A stretch of 64,000 nucleotides of DNA from Bimastos eiseni (Eukaryota; Annelida; Clitellata; Crassiclitellata; Lumbricidae), in the NCBI GenBank assembly GCA_959347315.1, contig OY365809.1, positions 46,534,710 through 46,598,709 on the forward strand, in the 5' to 3' direction. Of the stretch, positions 11,336 through 24,400 are shown one piece after another. Position numbers and translations under genes: made by a program. The notes under the pieces were generated by a model that did not search any database, was not told the DNA's origin, and worked only from the letters and a program-made list of their open reading frames with translations. Each line of letters opens with the position of its first letter. Positions within the stretch are counted from its first letter, which is position 1.

Positions 11336-12272
11336 TCAGACGTACCACTCCTTGATCTGTTTCTTCTTCGGCGCATGCGCAGTCGTTGTTCGTGCAGTGG
11401 GAGAGGGTGTCGTCGTTGTCATGTGGGAGGTCTTAGACTCGGAGTACGCTTCGAAGCAGTACTTGTCTGTGCTGCCATTGAGTTTGTAGCTGCGTCCTCC
11501 TTCGCCCTCAGCTGCTCGCAAGTGCTTGTGGACTGCATAGGCCAGAACGAATACGAGTAGTAAGACTGCAGAGGCGATTCCAACGATCAGTCCTATGTTC
11601 ATCCCAAGTGCAGACGAAGACAATAGGGGTGAAGGGTTTGATGGGGTGGTTGGGCGATCATGCGTCCCTGCTACTGGTGCTTCTCCGTCACGCTCTGCTG
11701 CGCCCAGATGACCCGCCGTCCTCCTGCCATCGCCGACATGTGTCACTCCTTCGGACACCTGTTGTTGTGATCTATTAGTCGGTGGTCTACGAGTGAATTG
11801 CGCCTCATTCCTGTGGACCATTGATGATGTTCCAGTGGTGGAACTAAAGCGTAGGATCCAGTCTGGAGTCCTACGACCTATGACAACGGACCCTCGACCG
11901 CCGAACACAGGGCTAGGGCTATGGCCCTCTTCAACCCCCCTCTGTTGCTGCTGCTGTTGCTGCGTTGCATCTTTGCTAAATCGGACCGTGACTGCAGAAA
12001 CATCGTTCATCCGGCGACCAAGATTCGTGTCTTTGAGGCGTAGGACCTCAACTGCGTCGTATGACGAGGAGGAGGAAGAGGATGATCGACTGTTCTGATG
12101 ATGATGTCCAGATGACGTCATCTCTTCGTCACAGTCGTCGTCCTCCTCGGAGGCACAGAGAGCTTCGTTCAACCGGAAACCGGGATGATGACGTCGATCT
12201 TGGATCACGTCATCAACGATGACGTCATCATCTGTTGCGGCGACTGAGGTTGTGTTGTTCTGCGAGGATTCT
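11336..12272 (-). CDS. Nrxn: Neurexin last exon: stalk, cysteine loop, transmembrane helix, PDZ-binding tail
   Basis: Acceptor TTCGTCCTAG with a good pyrimidine tract; the frame runs 312 codons to TGA at 11338-11336. Near the start NEALCASEEDDDCDEE resembles the vertebrate stalk cysteine loop (CPSDDEDIDPC), the site bound by carbonic-anhydrase-related proteins CA10/CA11 in vertebrates. A Ser/His-rich stretch, a run of seven Gln and a Pro/Ser/Thr-rich stalk follow. The membrane helix is MNIGLIVGIASAVLLLVFVL, then AYAVHKHLR, as in neurexin LYAMYKYR. The tail ends PKKKQIKEWYV, a class II-type PDZ ligand like vertebrate KDKEYYV (CASK/Mint binding). Confidence 0.93.
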
Positions 12273-12396
12273 CTAGGACGAACAAAAACACCAGAGTCAC
12301 AGCGAATTGATGTCACTGGTAAGATTCCCTTCTCTCCTATTTACATCCTATCATTTTTTGCCTTAAATAAACATCTATCTGACTACAACTTCTCTC

Positions 12397-12427
<31 letters not shown>

Positions 12428-15400
12428 GTCTGTCTGTCTGTCTCTTATTCTCTCTCTCTTTATGTCTGTCTGTCTTTCCTTGCTTCGTCGAATACCATTT
12501 AAAAATCCAGTGCATTGTTCGAAGCTCTTCTGCTGTCGAATGATATCCGACCAATTTATTTACTTCTACCGCAGTTTACGATCTCAGATGAGTCTCATTC
12601 GTATCATTCTGTCACAACATTGCAATTGTTTAAATACACAGACACAGACTAAACGTTTTCCGAACCACTTTAAACCCTTGTTATGTCGTGACATGTTTAA
12701 AACTTTTGTTTTCTGAACATTCTCGTCATTGCACCCACTTGGACAATCCAACCCCTTACCCTTTCCCCAACACTCACAGGTCACCCACTCGGACACCCCT
12801 ACCAACACCCACCCAAACACACCCACCCAAACACACCCACCCACATAACCCATGCACACCATACATACACCTACAATCGATCACTCCTCCTATGCACACA
12901 CCCGCGTACACACCGACACACGTTACGGTTGATGGAGTTCAGACACGGTCAATCGGTTTGATGTAGGGTTTATTAGACTTACAGAACCGTAGTAGATTGT
13001 GAATTAGCTGTTGAATGTTTAAATAACTCATAACGAGAATTATAGGTCAACGTTGTAGAGTAAATGATCGTACATTACGGTCTATATCAATTGCGATGCA
13101 AACGTAATCGTAACCATTAGCAGGGATATTTTGTAGACCTGGTCTGGACCGGTTGAATCTAGTTAATTCCAGACCAGTCCAGGTATTTCAATATGGTGTA
13201 GGTCATTCCATATCTAGTTTAGGTCAGTTTAGTTTAGGTTACAATCCTTTCAATTTTGCCCTCACACATGTTACGCTGTAGGCCTATATATAGGCCTATA
13301 TATAGGCCTACAGCACTCGAATGCTCTGTACCTCCGGCAACTAATGAAACGCAAAGCACGACATTACTGTAATTATGCAATTATGTGTGTAGGGCCTATA
13401 ATGTATATATATTGATACGCGATGTGCAGTGTATATAATTATAATGATTTACAAGGGACCCGACGGGGATCGTATTTGCCTGTCGTCATTTTCCGGTTAT
13501 CTTCGGTTCCTTCCGTCGCTGCTTCCTTCCCTCACCTTATTATCTGCTTGCAACAAGACAACCAACAATTTCGAAACGACGAATCGATGTTGTTACTCTG
13601 CGGTTGCTGTCCTTTATACGTAAGTCTAGTTCTATGCTGCGCCTATATCGTAACCATTATATCAGTAAACGACGACGATGATGAAGGTCAGTTACAGAGA
13701 CTCGTGCCTACCGGGCAAAAGGTCTTCTTGATGCAGGCAATGAAACGATGACGTCGTCCGATTTCCCTCGAAGTTGCTTCCTGCAGTCCTCTTCTGGTTT
13801 TCCTTCAGAGAGGAAATCAACGCAATCATAATAACTGACTCCTCCGTCTTCTCCTTCCTTTTCCGAGTCATCCTCTTCTTCTTCCTCCTCTTCCTCCTTC
13901 TGCTGCTTTTCGGAAGCGCTACTTTCTCTGTCGAGTCTCTGCAGCATTTAACGAACATTCACAACAATTGGGTAATGACTCTGCGAACAACGCCTTTACG
14001 ATTTTAAGATAAGACTATTCTTTGCACTGACAACTATCGGACTTCGCTAAGAAACAAAGAGCCTTTCTCTTTCCCTTTTCCTTTCCTATTTCTTTATTCT
14101 TCTTCTTTCCTCTTTCTTTACTTTCTCTTTTCCGTTTAATTCATCTTTCTTTCACAATACCATCCTCTTTTTTTGCACTTTCCTATTCCCTGCCTCTTTC
14201 CTATTCCTTGCCTCTTTCTTTGCACTTTCCTTTTACTTTCCTCTTTCTTTCCACTTTCATATTTCTTTCCTCTTTCTTTCCACTTTCCTATTTCTTTATT
14301 CTTTCCTCTTTCCTCTTTCCTCTTTCCTTTACTTTCTATTATCTCTTTATGTTTTCTTTCCCCTTTCTTTCCTTTTCCTTTTCTGTTTAATTACTCTTTC
14401 TTTCACAATACCATCCTCTTTCTTTCCACTTTCCTATTATTTTCCTCTTTCTTTGCACTTTCCTTTTACTTTCCTCTTTCTTTCCACTCTCCTATTTCTT
14501 TATTCTTTTTCTTTCCTCTTTCCTCTTTCCTTTACTTTCTATTATCTCTTTATTTTTTCTTTCCTCTCTCTTTCCTTTCTCTTTTCTGTTTAATTCCTCT
14601 TTCTTTCACAATACCACCTTCTTTCTTTCTACTTTCCTATTCCTTGCCTCTTTCTTTCCACTTTCCTTTTACTTTCCTCTGTCTTTCCACATTCCTTTTA
14701 CTTTCCTCTTTCTTTCCACTTTCCTTTTACTTTCCTCTTTCTTTCCACTTTCCTGTTACCTTCCTCTTTCTTTCCACTTTCCTTTTCCGTACTCTTTTCT
14801 TTCCTCTCTCTTTCTCTTTATTTTCTCTATATATCTCATTCCCTTTCTTCTTTCTTTCCGTTTCCTATTCCTTCCCTCTTTCTTTATTATTCCCCAATAC
14901 TTGTGCCTACTTATGAGAGCTGGAAATGAAGCGACAAAGGATTACAACTGACTCTGAAGTGAAGGCTAAATCTTTGATCCCATTGGGGGGTATTGGTGCG
15001 TTGATGGCCAAATTGAACTGAATGGAATGGCCGCCTCCCTGGCTCCATTACGAGACTTGAGTGCTTTAGTTTAAATGCTGCTTTGTGAGGCAAAGACTAA
15101 CGGCGTAAGATGCGTCGTCGATTACCAAGTGACTGGTCCAGTTGAGAACGGCTGACGACGAAGTGGCTGATGGTAAAAGGTCTTCAGAGGAGGAACGACT
15201 ACTGTGTAATTCAGTTCTGAAAAGAAAGCAGAATCTAATGAGATTGACAAAACTGAATGCAGTTGGAGACGGAATCCACTGATTGCCTCCTCATCCACTG
15301 ATTGCCTCCTCATCCATTGATTGCCTCCTCATCCACTGATTGCCTCATCATCCACTGATTGCCTCATCATCCACTGATTGCCTCCTCATCCACTGATTGC

Positions 15401-18400
15401 CTCCTCATCCACTGATTGCCTCATCATCCACTGATTGCCTCCTCATCCACTGATTGCCTCCTCATCCAGTGATTGCCTCCTCATCCACTGAATGCCTCCT
15501 CATCCACTGATTGCCTCCGCATCCATTGATTTCCTCCGCATCCATTGATTTCCTCCTCATCCACTGATTGACTCCTCATCCATTGATTGCCTCCTCATCC
15601 ACTCATTGCCTCCTCGTCCACTCATTGCCTCCTCATCCACTGATTGCCTCTTCATCCACTGATTGCCTCTTCATCTGATTGACTCCTCATCCACTGATTG
15701 CCTCCTCATCCACTCATTGCTTCCTCATCCACTCATTGCTTCCTCATCCACTGATTGCCTCCTCATCCACTGATTGCCTCATTCCTGGCTCGATCTCATA
15801 GCTTGGTTGTTATTTTGATTGTTGTTGAGCGGATAGTCTTGTAGATATGGAGTTTATCGATAACCTTGCGATTTGTTTAGCACCGATTCCTCTGCCTCAG
15901 CTGTCAGAAGAATAGAGAAGACAGTTGATGTCCTATTCAATACTAAAGCAATAGACACATTTTCAGAGAGAAAAGATGCGGCGACAGAGAAGGAAACAAA
16001 CAGACAGACACAGAGACACAGACAGACACACACAGAGAAACAGAGAGAGACAGAGACAAAGAGAGACATAGAGAGAGGGAGGCGGAGCGAAGGGAGAATA
16101 ATGAGATATGAGGACTTGACATCATAATGTTGAAAACGAGACAGGTTTGGCACCAGACAGACAGGGAGACAGACAGGGAGACAGACAGGGAGACAGACAG
16201 GCACGTACACGTCGGTAGAATGGTTTTGTGAGAGGAGGGTCTTGTATGTGTAAGATGGACCAGCAGAGACAATGAATCGCTGCAGCAGGTAGGGCATTAT
16301 TATGACAATGCATGCAGCAGTTCCTTTGCAAACCTGTGACCGTTTATAGTTGGATGCGCATGCGCAGAGTATCATCACCTGAATCGCTTCTGTTGCATTA
16401 TCTTCAGTGGAGTCACGCTCAGCTCCACCTCCCCATCCAGACGAAACCGACCATCGCCACCTGCAGCCAATTCCAGCAACCAGAGTCCGTTCAGCATCAG
16501 ACCTAGAACGAACGACGAATAATTACTCACTGCTCCTCTGTAACTCTCTGTGTGTCTCTGTTTTTCTCTCTGTCTGTCTCTGTTTGTTTCTGTCTCTCCG
16601 TCTCTGTCTCTCTGTCTGTCTATGTCTCTCTCTCTTTCTGTCTCTCTCTGTTTCTCTTTCTTTCTCTCTCTGTCTCTCTCTCTGTCTCTCTCTCTGTCTC
16701 TCTCTCTGTCTCTGGCTCTCTTTCTCTCCAATCGTCTCCTCCCACGACAACAGTTACTCCCTCCAACTCCAGCTAGGCACAATCTCTTGCTGAACATCCG
16801 GTTCCGGTCAAAGTCTGTACGTCTGTCTGTCTATCCGTCTGTCTGTTCCGATACAAGTAGAAGTGATTAAGTATATATGTAGCAGCCATTTATTTCAGTC
16901 TTTGTTGTCTTCGTTAAACAACGATATTATTCATAAGACGCGGCAGCCGATATGTTAGAGCGCTCGCCTTGTCACGTGGACAGTACGAGTTCGAGGAGTC
17001 TTGTCTCTGACGATTACTGCAGAGTAGCATAATATGAGTCTTAAAGAAAGTCATTCACTTACAATTATTGCTCAACGCCATCGATCAATGATTGCAAGAC
17101 ACTGGCTTAATATGTGGCGATGTCTGCATATTAAACAGCAACAACAATAATATAAATAATAATAATAATGAAAAAAATTATTATTATTACTATAATTAAC
17201 ATAATAAGAAGAGAAGAAGTTCTGCAGTGGCGTTGTCCTCGATGGGCAGTACCCTACACTTTCACGACTGTGGATTTAGCATTGGCGAAATTGATTTCTC
17301 TTGTTATCCGTGTAGGCCTAGTGATATATGCATGTGAAAAACGGACTCTTAAAAAGCAAAATAGGCCTATGGACAGACAACTTTCGTTTGAAATGAGATG
17401 CTATAGGCCTAGACGCATTTTACGCATATACTGGGAGCAGAAAATATCTAATGAAAAGATCAGAAGGAGAATTATAGGCAACACAAAGAACATCATTCAA
17501 CTCATTATGAGAAGGACACTGAGCTTCTTTCGAAACGTTTGTAGAATGGACGACAAGAGGCTGGTGAAGAGTGTGGTATTTCTCCAGCGCCCAATGTGCT
17601 TAGTCGCACGTTATGTTTTGCGTTAAACAATGTGTTACAAGTATTAATCAGAAAGCAAGTTGGAAGAGAAATAAAAAGTGAGCCATTTTGTGTCACAACT
17701 AATCTGGCGAAACCGCGTTGTGTTTGTACACATAATTGGCCATGAATACATGCGGCGCCGTTTCAGCCATCCATCTGACACCGTGGATAACACCCAGTGA
17801 GCGACAGAACTGGTTGCAACACGAAACAAGCAGAATGTTTCCAGATTGCGCTCGAAACTTTTGACTTCAGCAATAAAGAAGGCACTGAGTTCCTAACAGA
17901 GTTATGCCTGCAATTGACAGCTGTGTCGGGGGACCAACTCGAGACAAAAACCCACGGACAAAAACCCCCGGACAAAAAAAACCCCAAAGTAGGACAAAAC
18001 CTCCCAATAGAATTATTTTTCTACTTTTATTACTTAGTACTTCTCGTTTATATGCAGTCACTCAGGTATCATCGTCTAATAGTTAAATAGCAAATAGTTA
18101 ATTAGTTCTTTGGTCTTTTTGATGTTAGTGTATGTACGCTGAATGCATCGCTGCGCGTAATTCATAGACCTGTTGCGCTTAGTCAATTTGTAGCAGGTAT
18201 GATATTGGTAATGCAAATTTAGATGAAATCATTTAGTTGACTTGATTTCATCTTTTGTTAATTTCAGAAGGCGGAGTTGATACAGAACGCACATGCGTCT
18301 ATGCAGAGCGTGTGTCTTATATGTGACACGACTTCTTATAAGTTAGACTAATAATCATCACCTTGTCACCTTGTGATGTAATTTTTTGGAAATCTAGCGA

Positions 18401-21400
18401 CCGCCATGACCAAGCCTCTTCATTTTTTCTTTCCGAAGTTGCATCCCTTAATTCCTCCAGGCTCATTTCAGTTTTTTCATGTATCACATCCATCCATTTT
18501 TTTCTTGGGCGCCCTCTTTTCTTCTTTCCTCCTCCACATGCCAGCATCATTTCCTTTTCCATTCCATTTGATCCTCCATGTCCGAAAAACCCCAGCTTCC
18601 TTCTCAACGCTGTTGTTGTAACGTCTCATCATTCTTAACTCCAATCTTCCTGCGCACCTCTTCGTTTGTCTTCTTCTCCGTCCATGATATTTTCTGCATC
18701 TTCCATATCCACATTTCGCATGCCTTGATCTTCTTCTCCGTGTTCTTTGTCATTGTCCATGTCTCACAGCCATATAGTACTGTAGGGAAGATCATTGCTC
18801 TCACTAATCTTTTTTGTGTCTACGCTCACATGTTTGTCTGTCCATATCTTTTCCAGTCCGTTCATTGCAGTTTTCCCTATCGCCACCCTTCTCTTTATTT
18901 CCGAGTCACATTTTCCCTCTTTCTATTAATGATCCCAGGAACGTGAAGCTTGTTACCACCTCTATTTCCTCTCCGTCTATCTCAAACCCGTCCCAATCAG
19001 TTGTTGTCATTATCCTTGTCTTCTTTAAGTTGAAGTATAGGCTCACTTTCTCTCTTCAGTCTTCTTACCAGATTTTCCAGATCTGCTTTCTTCCCTGCCA
19101 GTAGTGTTGTGTCATCCGCATATCTGATATTATTCAATGTCCTTGGTATCTTTACTCCTCCGGTTGCCTCTTCCATTTCTGCCATCCTCATTATCCTTTC
19201 TGCATACAGGTTTAAAAGAAATGGGGACAGGATGCACCCTTGCCTTACCACTTTTTTGATTTTAAATTTGTCTGTGTCTCCAAATTCTGTTCTTATCACC
19301 ACCTCCTGGTCTTTGTACAATCCCTTTAGTAGTTATATCATTGCGTCATCTCCGGCTTTTATCAGTTCTATGGGTATTCCATCCTGATAATCAGTAATAA
19401 TCGTACTGAGTGTAATTTGTAATGTTGTGCAAATTTTGTTAGTAGTGTCAGTTATTATGGTAGGTCGTGTAATTAATCAACAGAGCTGTAAGTAGTTCGT
19501 CTAAGTCACCCCGAGAAATTTATGTGACAGATGCTAGTTAGGGCAAGAGTGGTGGCTGTCAGAGGGGTTAATGTCCTGCCCAAAACTGGGGGGTTGTCCG
19601 GGTTTTTATCCGGAGTATTATGTCCGGGGTTTTGTCTAGAGGAGTTTTTGTCCGTGGAGTTTTGTCCTACACCCCTCGAGACCAGACACTCATAATGAGG
19701 AACGGACAATTGCCCCCGGACAATTGCCCCTCGAACTTTGGTCCCCCGGACAAGTGCCTCCCCGGACAATTGCCCCTCACAACTAGGGCAATTGCCTCTG
19801 GTTAGATCATAAGCTCGTCCAAACTATATATGCATACATACACACATGCATGCATGCATGTATGTATGCATGTATGCGTACATGCGTACATACGTACACA
19901 CGTACGTACGTACGTACGTAGGTACGTACAAATATGCATGCATCTTTGCATGTATGTATGTACGTACTAGGGGTACGTACGAGCGAACATAGAATACGAC
20001 CGTACCCGTGTGTACGGGTACGTATTATACGGGTCGGGCACGGGTAGACTAATCACGGGTGCGGGTATACCCGGTTTTACCCGTGACAAAGTCAAGTTAC
20101 GGGTAACGGGCCTGGGCTACGATCACGGGTCGGGTTGGAAACACGCCCTACCCGCAGACTTCCAGTACACACGTACGTACGTACGTATGTACGTACGTGG
20201 AAGATACTCATCATTTATTCCATTTATTTTGTAACTAAATTTACCTTCCCCATAAATATATGAAAAAGAATTTCCGATATTATAAGGTACGTAAGAGTCC
20301 GGCCCGCATGTCCCAGCGTTGCATCCTCCGATAATTCACACGCTTGTAATCAATCCTTTGACCGTTTGTTTTTTCCCTTAAATTCATGAGAAATTATTCT
20401 AGTTTGAGCCAAGTTCGATGTTATAAGGAACAAATCAGGTGTTTCCCTAAGTTTTCTCACTTAATTCCTTCACCATATTCAATTTATTTGATTGTAACTG
20501 ATTTACACCAGGGCCCGATGTTGACCGCGGTTAGCTAAAGCGATGCTGACTTATGTAAGAGATTTATAATCTCAGGCTTATTTGGTCCTTGCACAGGGAC
20601 TCAAAGAATCGGGCATTTAAAAATCGCCCGATTATTTATCTCAGAAGTCAATAGCGCGTATCAGGTTAAATAGACTTTGCGATCCTCGGGGGTAACTTCT
20701 GCTGTTCTTTCCTCACTTAGGAAGATCTCCTGCCAATGAACGCATGCACAGTAGATGTAAACCGTAACGAATCATTTTGAACAGCACATAGTTGAAAATT
20801 AAGGTGGGCAACCTGCGGCCCGCGGGCCGCATGCGGCCCGCGGCGACGTTTTATGCGGCCCTTTAGACTTTTCACATATTTTTTTAAAACTGCGTAAAAA
20901 ATAAAAAAAATTAAAAGAAATATTCTTTTCCTACATTTCATTCACAAATAACCTTTCCTCAGTGTTTTTGTTCTTGTTGGATGTCTTCTTGTACTAGTTG
21001 TGATCATCACGGCAAACGTTTATTTTCGATATCGCCGCAATCGTTATAACGGTTTTTAAAATAATGTTAAAGTAACACTAGTTAGTATCTTTTACTGTTT
21101 TCGTTGTTGGCAAATGTAACGTGTCTGCTAAAACTTTACAGTTTGGATGGTTTGTTGTTTAAAATTTCAAACTTTTCCTTAATTAATTAATATTTAGAAA
21201 ATAATTTTAAAATTTAAAAAAATCTATTTTGAAACGAGAAATGAGTGCGCTAACATTGAAGGAGAGAAAAATTGAAGACGAGTGTACTCAGATGAAAACG
21301 TCAGAATGGCTGTCAGATTTTGCATTTGCAGTTGATATTCTTGAGAGACTTAATGAACTGAATGTTAAGTTACAAGGTAAAGGTGTGTTTGCACATGAGC

Positions 21401-24400
21401 TGTTTGCAGAGGTCAAGTCCTTTCAAGTGAAGCTTCAGTTGTTTTCAAGACATTTGAAAGAGCAAAATTTTTCTCATTTTCAAACACTGAAGACACAGAC
21501 TGTTTCTCGTGAATGTGCAGAAAAATACAGCTATCAGATTTCATCTCTGAGAGAAGAATTTTCAAGGCGATTTTGTGATTTTCAAGCTCTTGATGACCAG
21601 TTTGTTCTTCTCACGACGCCATTTTCATATGATATTGACAAAACTTCTACCGAACTGCAGCTGAAATTAATAGACTTGCAGAATGACAACATTCTCAAAG
21701 AGAATTTCAAAGAAATGGAATTAACAAACTTTTATGCTTCACTAAAAAATGGTAAGTTTCCAAATATACAACAGTTTGCAATGAAAATGTTAGTTTTATT
21801 TGCATCAGTTTACATTTGTGAACAGACTTTTTCCTGCATGAACATCAATAAAAAGAAGTATAGGTCTCAGCTCACTGATACAAATTTGGATTCTATACTA
21901 TGGATTTCAACCAGTACTTTAACTCCGGATTATGGAAAACTTGTTAAGAAATGCTTGCAGTTGCAAAAATCCCATTAAATATTTTTTAAAGTAAGTCACT
22001 AGGTAACTAACAATGAAGAAACTAACTTACAAACTAACTGTACTAGCAAGAACTGATAGTGACGGTCACTATCAATAACATTATTATCAGATAGTCCTGA
22101 TAGTGCTATACTTAGCTACTAGTTACTAGTAACTAGTTATTCAGTATGTTATTATGACTATTTACTGTGGTCAATATATCATTATAGTTTTTTAATTTGC
22201 TCAAAATGTGTTGATTTTATTGTCTGATCCGGCTTAGAATTCTAGATTATTAAAACAAAATAACATGCGGCCCTTCAAACAATTTCAATTTTCATACGGC
22301 CCCCTGCCCAAAAAAGGTTGCCCACCCCTGCATTAAATGTTCAAAATTGCGTAGGCTTTTGGGGCTCCGACCCAAACCCCGTTGGGCTCTGACGACACCA
22401 ACGTGAGAAAGTAACTAAGTAGAGTCATAAATACACCATTTAGAAGAATAGAATAGAACCTTAACAAATTATAATAGAAGGCGATGTGGCCTACAATAAA
22501 TGGATTGCTATCTCAGATTAACACGTGATCACACGGGACAGATTTCTATCAAATCTGAGAGTTAGTTTGAGACCATCATCTACCAACTGATAGAAAAATG
22601 TTTTAAAAGAGACCCCTCATTTCTTATAGAATCTCTATTTCTAGTACGTCTCACGGGCAACATCAGCAGTCGACTGCAGCGCCACTCGGCGGAGGCGGCC
22701 GACACTAAGGCATCACAACCGACGACTCACTAAATTCTCATCCAATTCACAGAGCAACAACGATGCAAATCTCCATCCACACAACTCATCCATCCACACA
22801 TCCAATCACACATCCGTCCACACATTCATCCACACATCCGCCCATACATCACACCATACAGTTGTCGCTCTACTCATCGATGCAATTTGGCCCCGAGACT
22901 CTGAACATCCATGCCATCTGTCAGCTGTTAAAGGGAATCCGTTGCTTTGGTCCACGCTTGTGCGTAAGCTAACCACTGATGACTCTTTTCAGCTTTGGTC
23001 TAATATGCATAGTTTGCTAACAGATGTATTTCACTCGGTCTCAATGACATTAACATAATTTCGACCAGTGCAGAGATTGCCTCTGAGCATAGATTCCTTC
23101 AAGAGGCGCTATTTCAAGTTTCATTAACGCACATCCATCATTCACACATCCATCCACACATCCATCCACACATCCATCCACACATACAACCACACATCTA
23201 TCCACACATCCATCCACACATCCATCCACACATCCATCCAAGCATCCATCCACACATCCATCCACTCAAACAATCACACATGACCATTGCCACAGTTTTT
23301 TTTATATTGTTTCATAACTTCATCATCATTGTACAAAATTAGGAAAAAAAAGTTTCTGTGAACAACAATATGTAGCAATATATATATTATGGTTACATGT
23401 TATTTCTTCATGGTAAGGGTTTTTAAAATTATAGTCTAATTGCCTCGTGGTGCTAGCACAGAGTTGTGAGGAAAACACAGTAATGGAAAGCCCTGAAGGA
23501 ATGAGGTCCCGCTAGCCGAGCTAGTGAACAGCCCAATTTACCCAATTACGGTGATGACTTTAAAATGTTGGCTAGTGGATGACGAATTGAGGACATACAA
23601 TTGTTAAACAGTAGAAGGTGGAAAAGTTTCTATACTTAACTAGGCTAGTTGATTAGTTCGAAGTACACAGACTGTAAACAAATAAAATTGCTATTGGTAG
23701 TTTATTGGAGACTCTTCGTAATATGCCTAAAGTTTTGGAAGCTTTCACCGAGACATGGTCAATGTGACTTTTCCATTTTAAATTAGCGTCAATTTGTACT
23801 CCTAGAAAGCGAGTAGAGGAGGTCTGGGTAAGCGGAGTACCATTGAATGTGAGCAAGACATTTGCTGGTACAAATGTGGTACAAGACATTTGCTTTTCCT
23901 ATGGGAATGAAATAATATAAAATTAGTTTTATCTATATTAAATGTTAATTTATTGGCTAAGAACCAATCAGATACTTTTCCCATTTCAATTATTAGAGTA
24001 TCAACTAAGATTTGGTAAGAAGAATGGGAGTAGAATAGGTTCGTATCGTCAGTGAATAGAATACAGAAGAGCAGGGAAGAAACAAGGGCCAAATCGTTTA
24101 TATAGACCAAGAATAGGAGATGACCCAATTTTGAGCCTTGCGGAACCCGTGGTGGATTGGACAGGTGATGGAATAAGCCCCATTGCAATTTACAGTTTGG
24201 GTTCTATCGGAGAAGTAATCGGCAAACCAGTCGAGCTGTGATCCACGCACGCCATAATTATGCAGCTTTTAAAATAAGATCGCATGGTCCACGGTATCGA
24301 AGGCCTTAGAGAGATCCATGAATACCCCTATTGAATAATTGTTGTGGTCAATAGCCTGCGATATTTTCCCTCCACTTCTACCAACGTCATGGCAATAGTA

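Noticed and set aside
10824..11560. Long ORFs on both strands rich in VGRCVGRS or THTPTDP
   Set aside because: Generated by the GTGTGGGTCGGTCG array; no homology or splice support.
12273..12315. Extension of the neurexin last exon upstream to 12315
   Set aside because: The acceptor there lacks a pyrimidine tract and fits only the basic reading of the cassette exon; the 12272 acceptor is stronger and fits both inclusion and skipping. Kept as an alternative only.
11793..12316. Plus-strand ORFs opposite the neurexin last exon
   Set aside because: Antisense shadows of the verified minus-strand coding frame.
14173..14916. 247-codon plus ORF rich in Phe, Leu and Ser
   Set aside because: Translation of a polypyrimidine tract; hydrophobic composition is forced by the base composition.
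19825..19980. CGTACGTACG and CATGCATG runs as a possible regulatory array
   Set aside because: Simple tetranucleotide repeats with no other signal.
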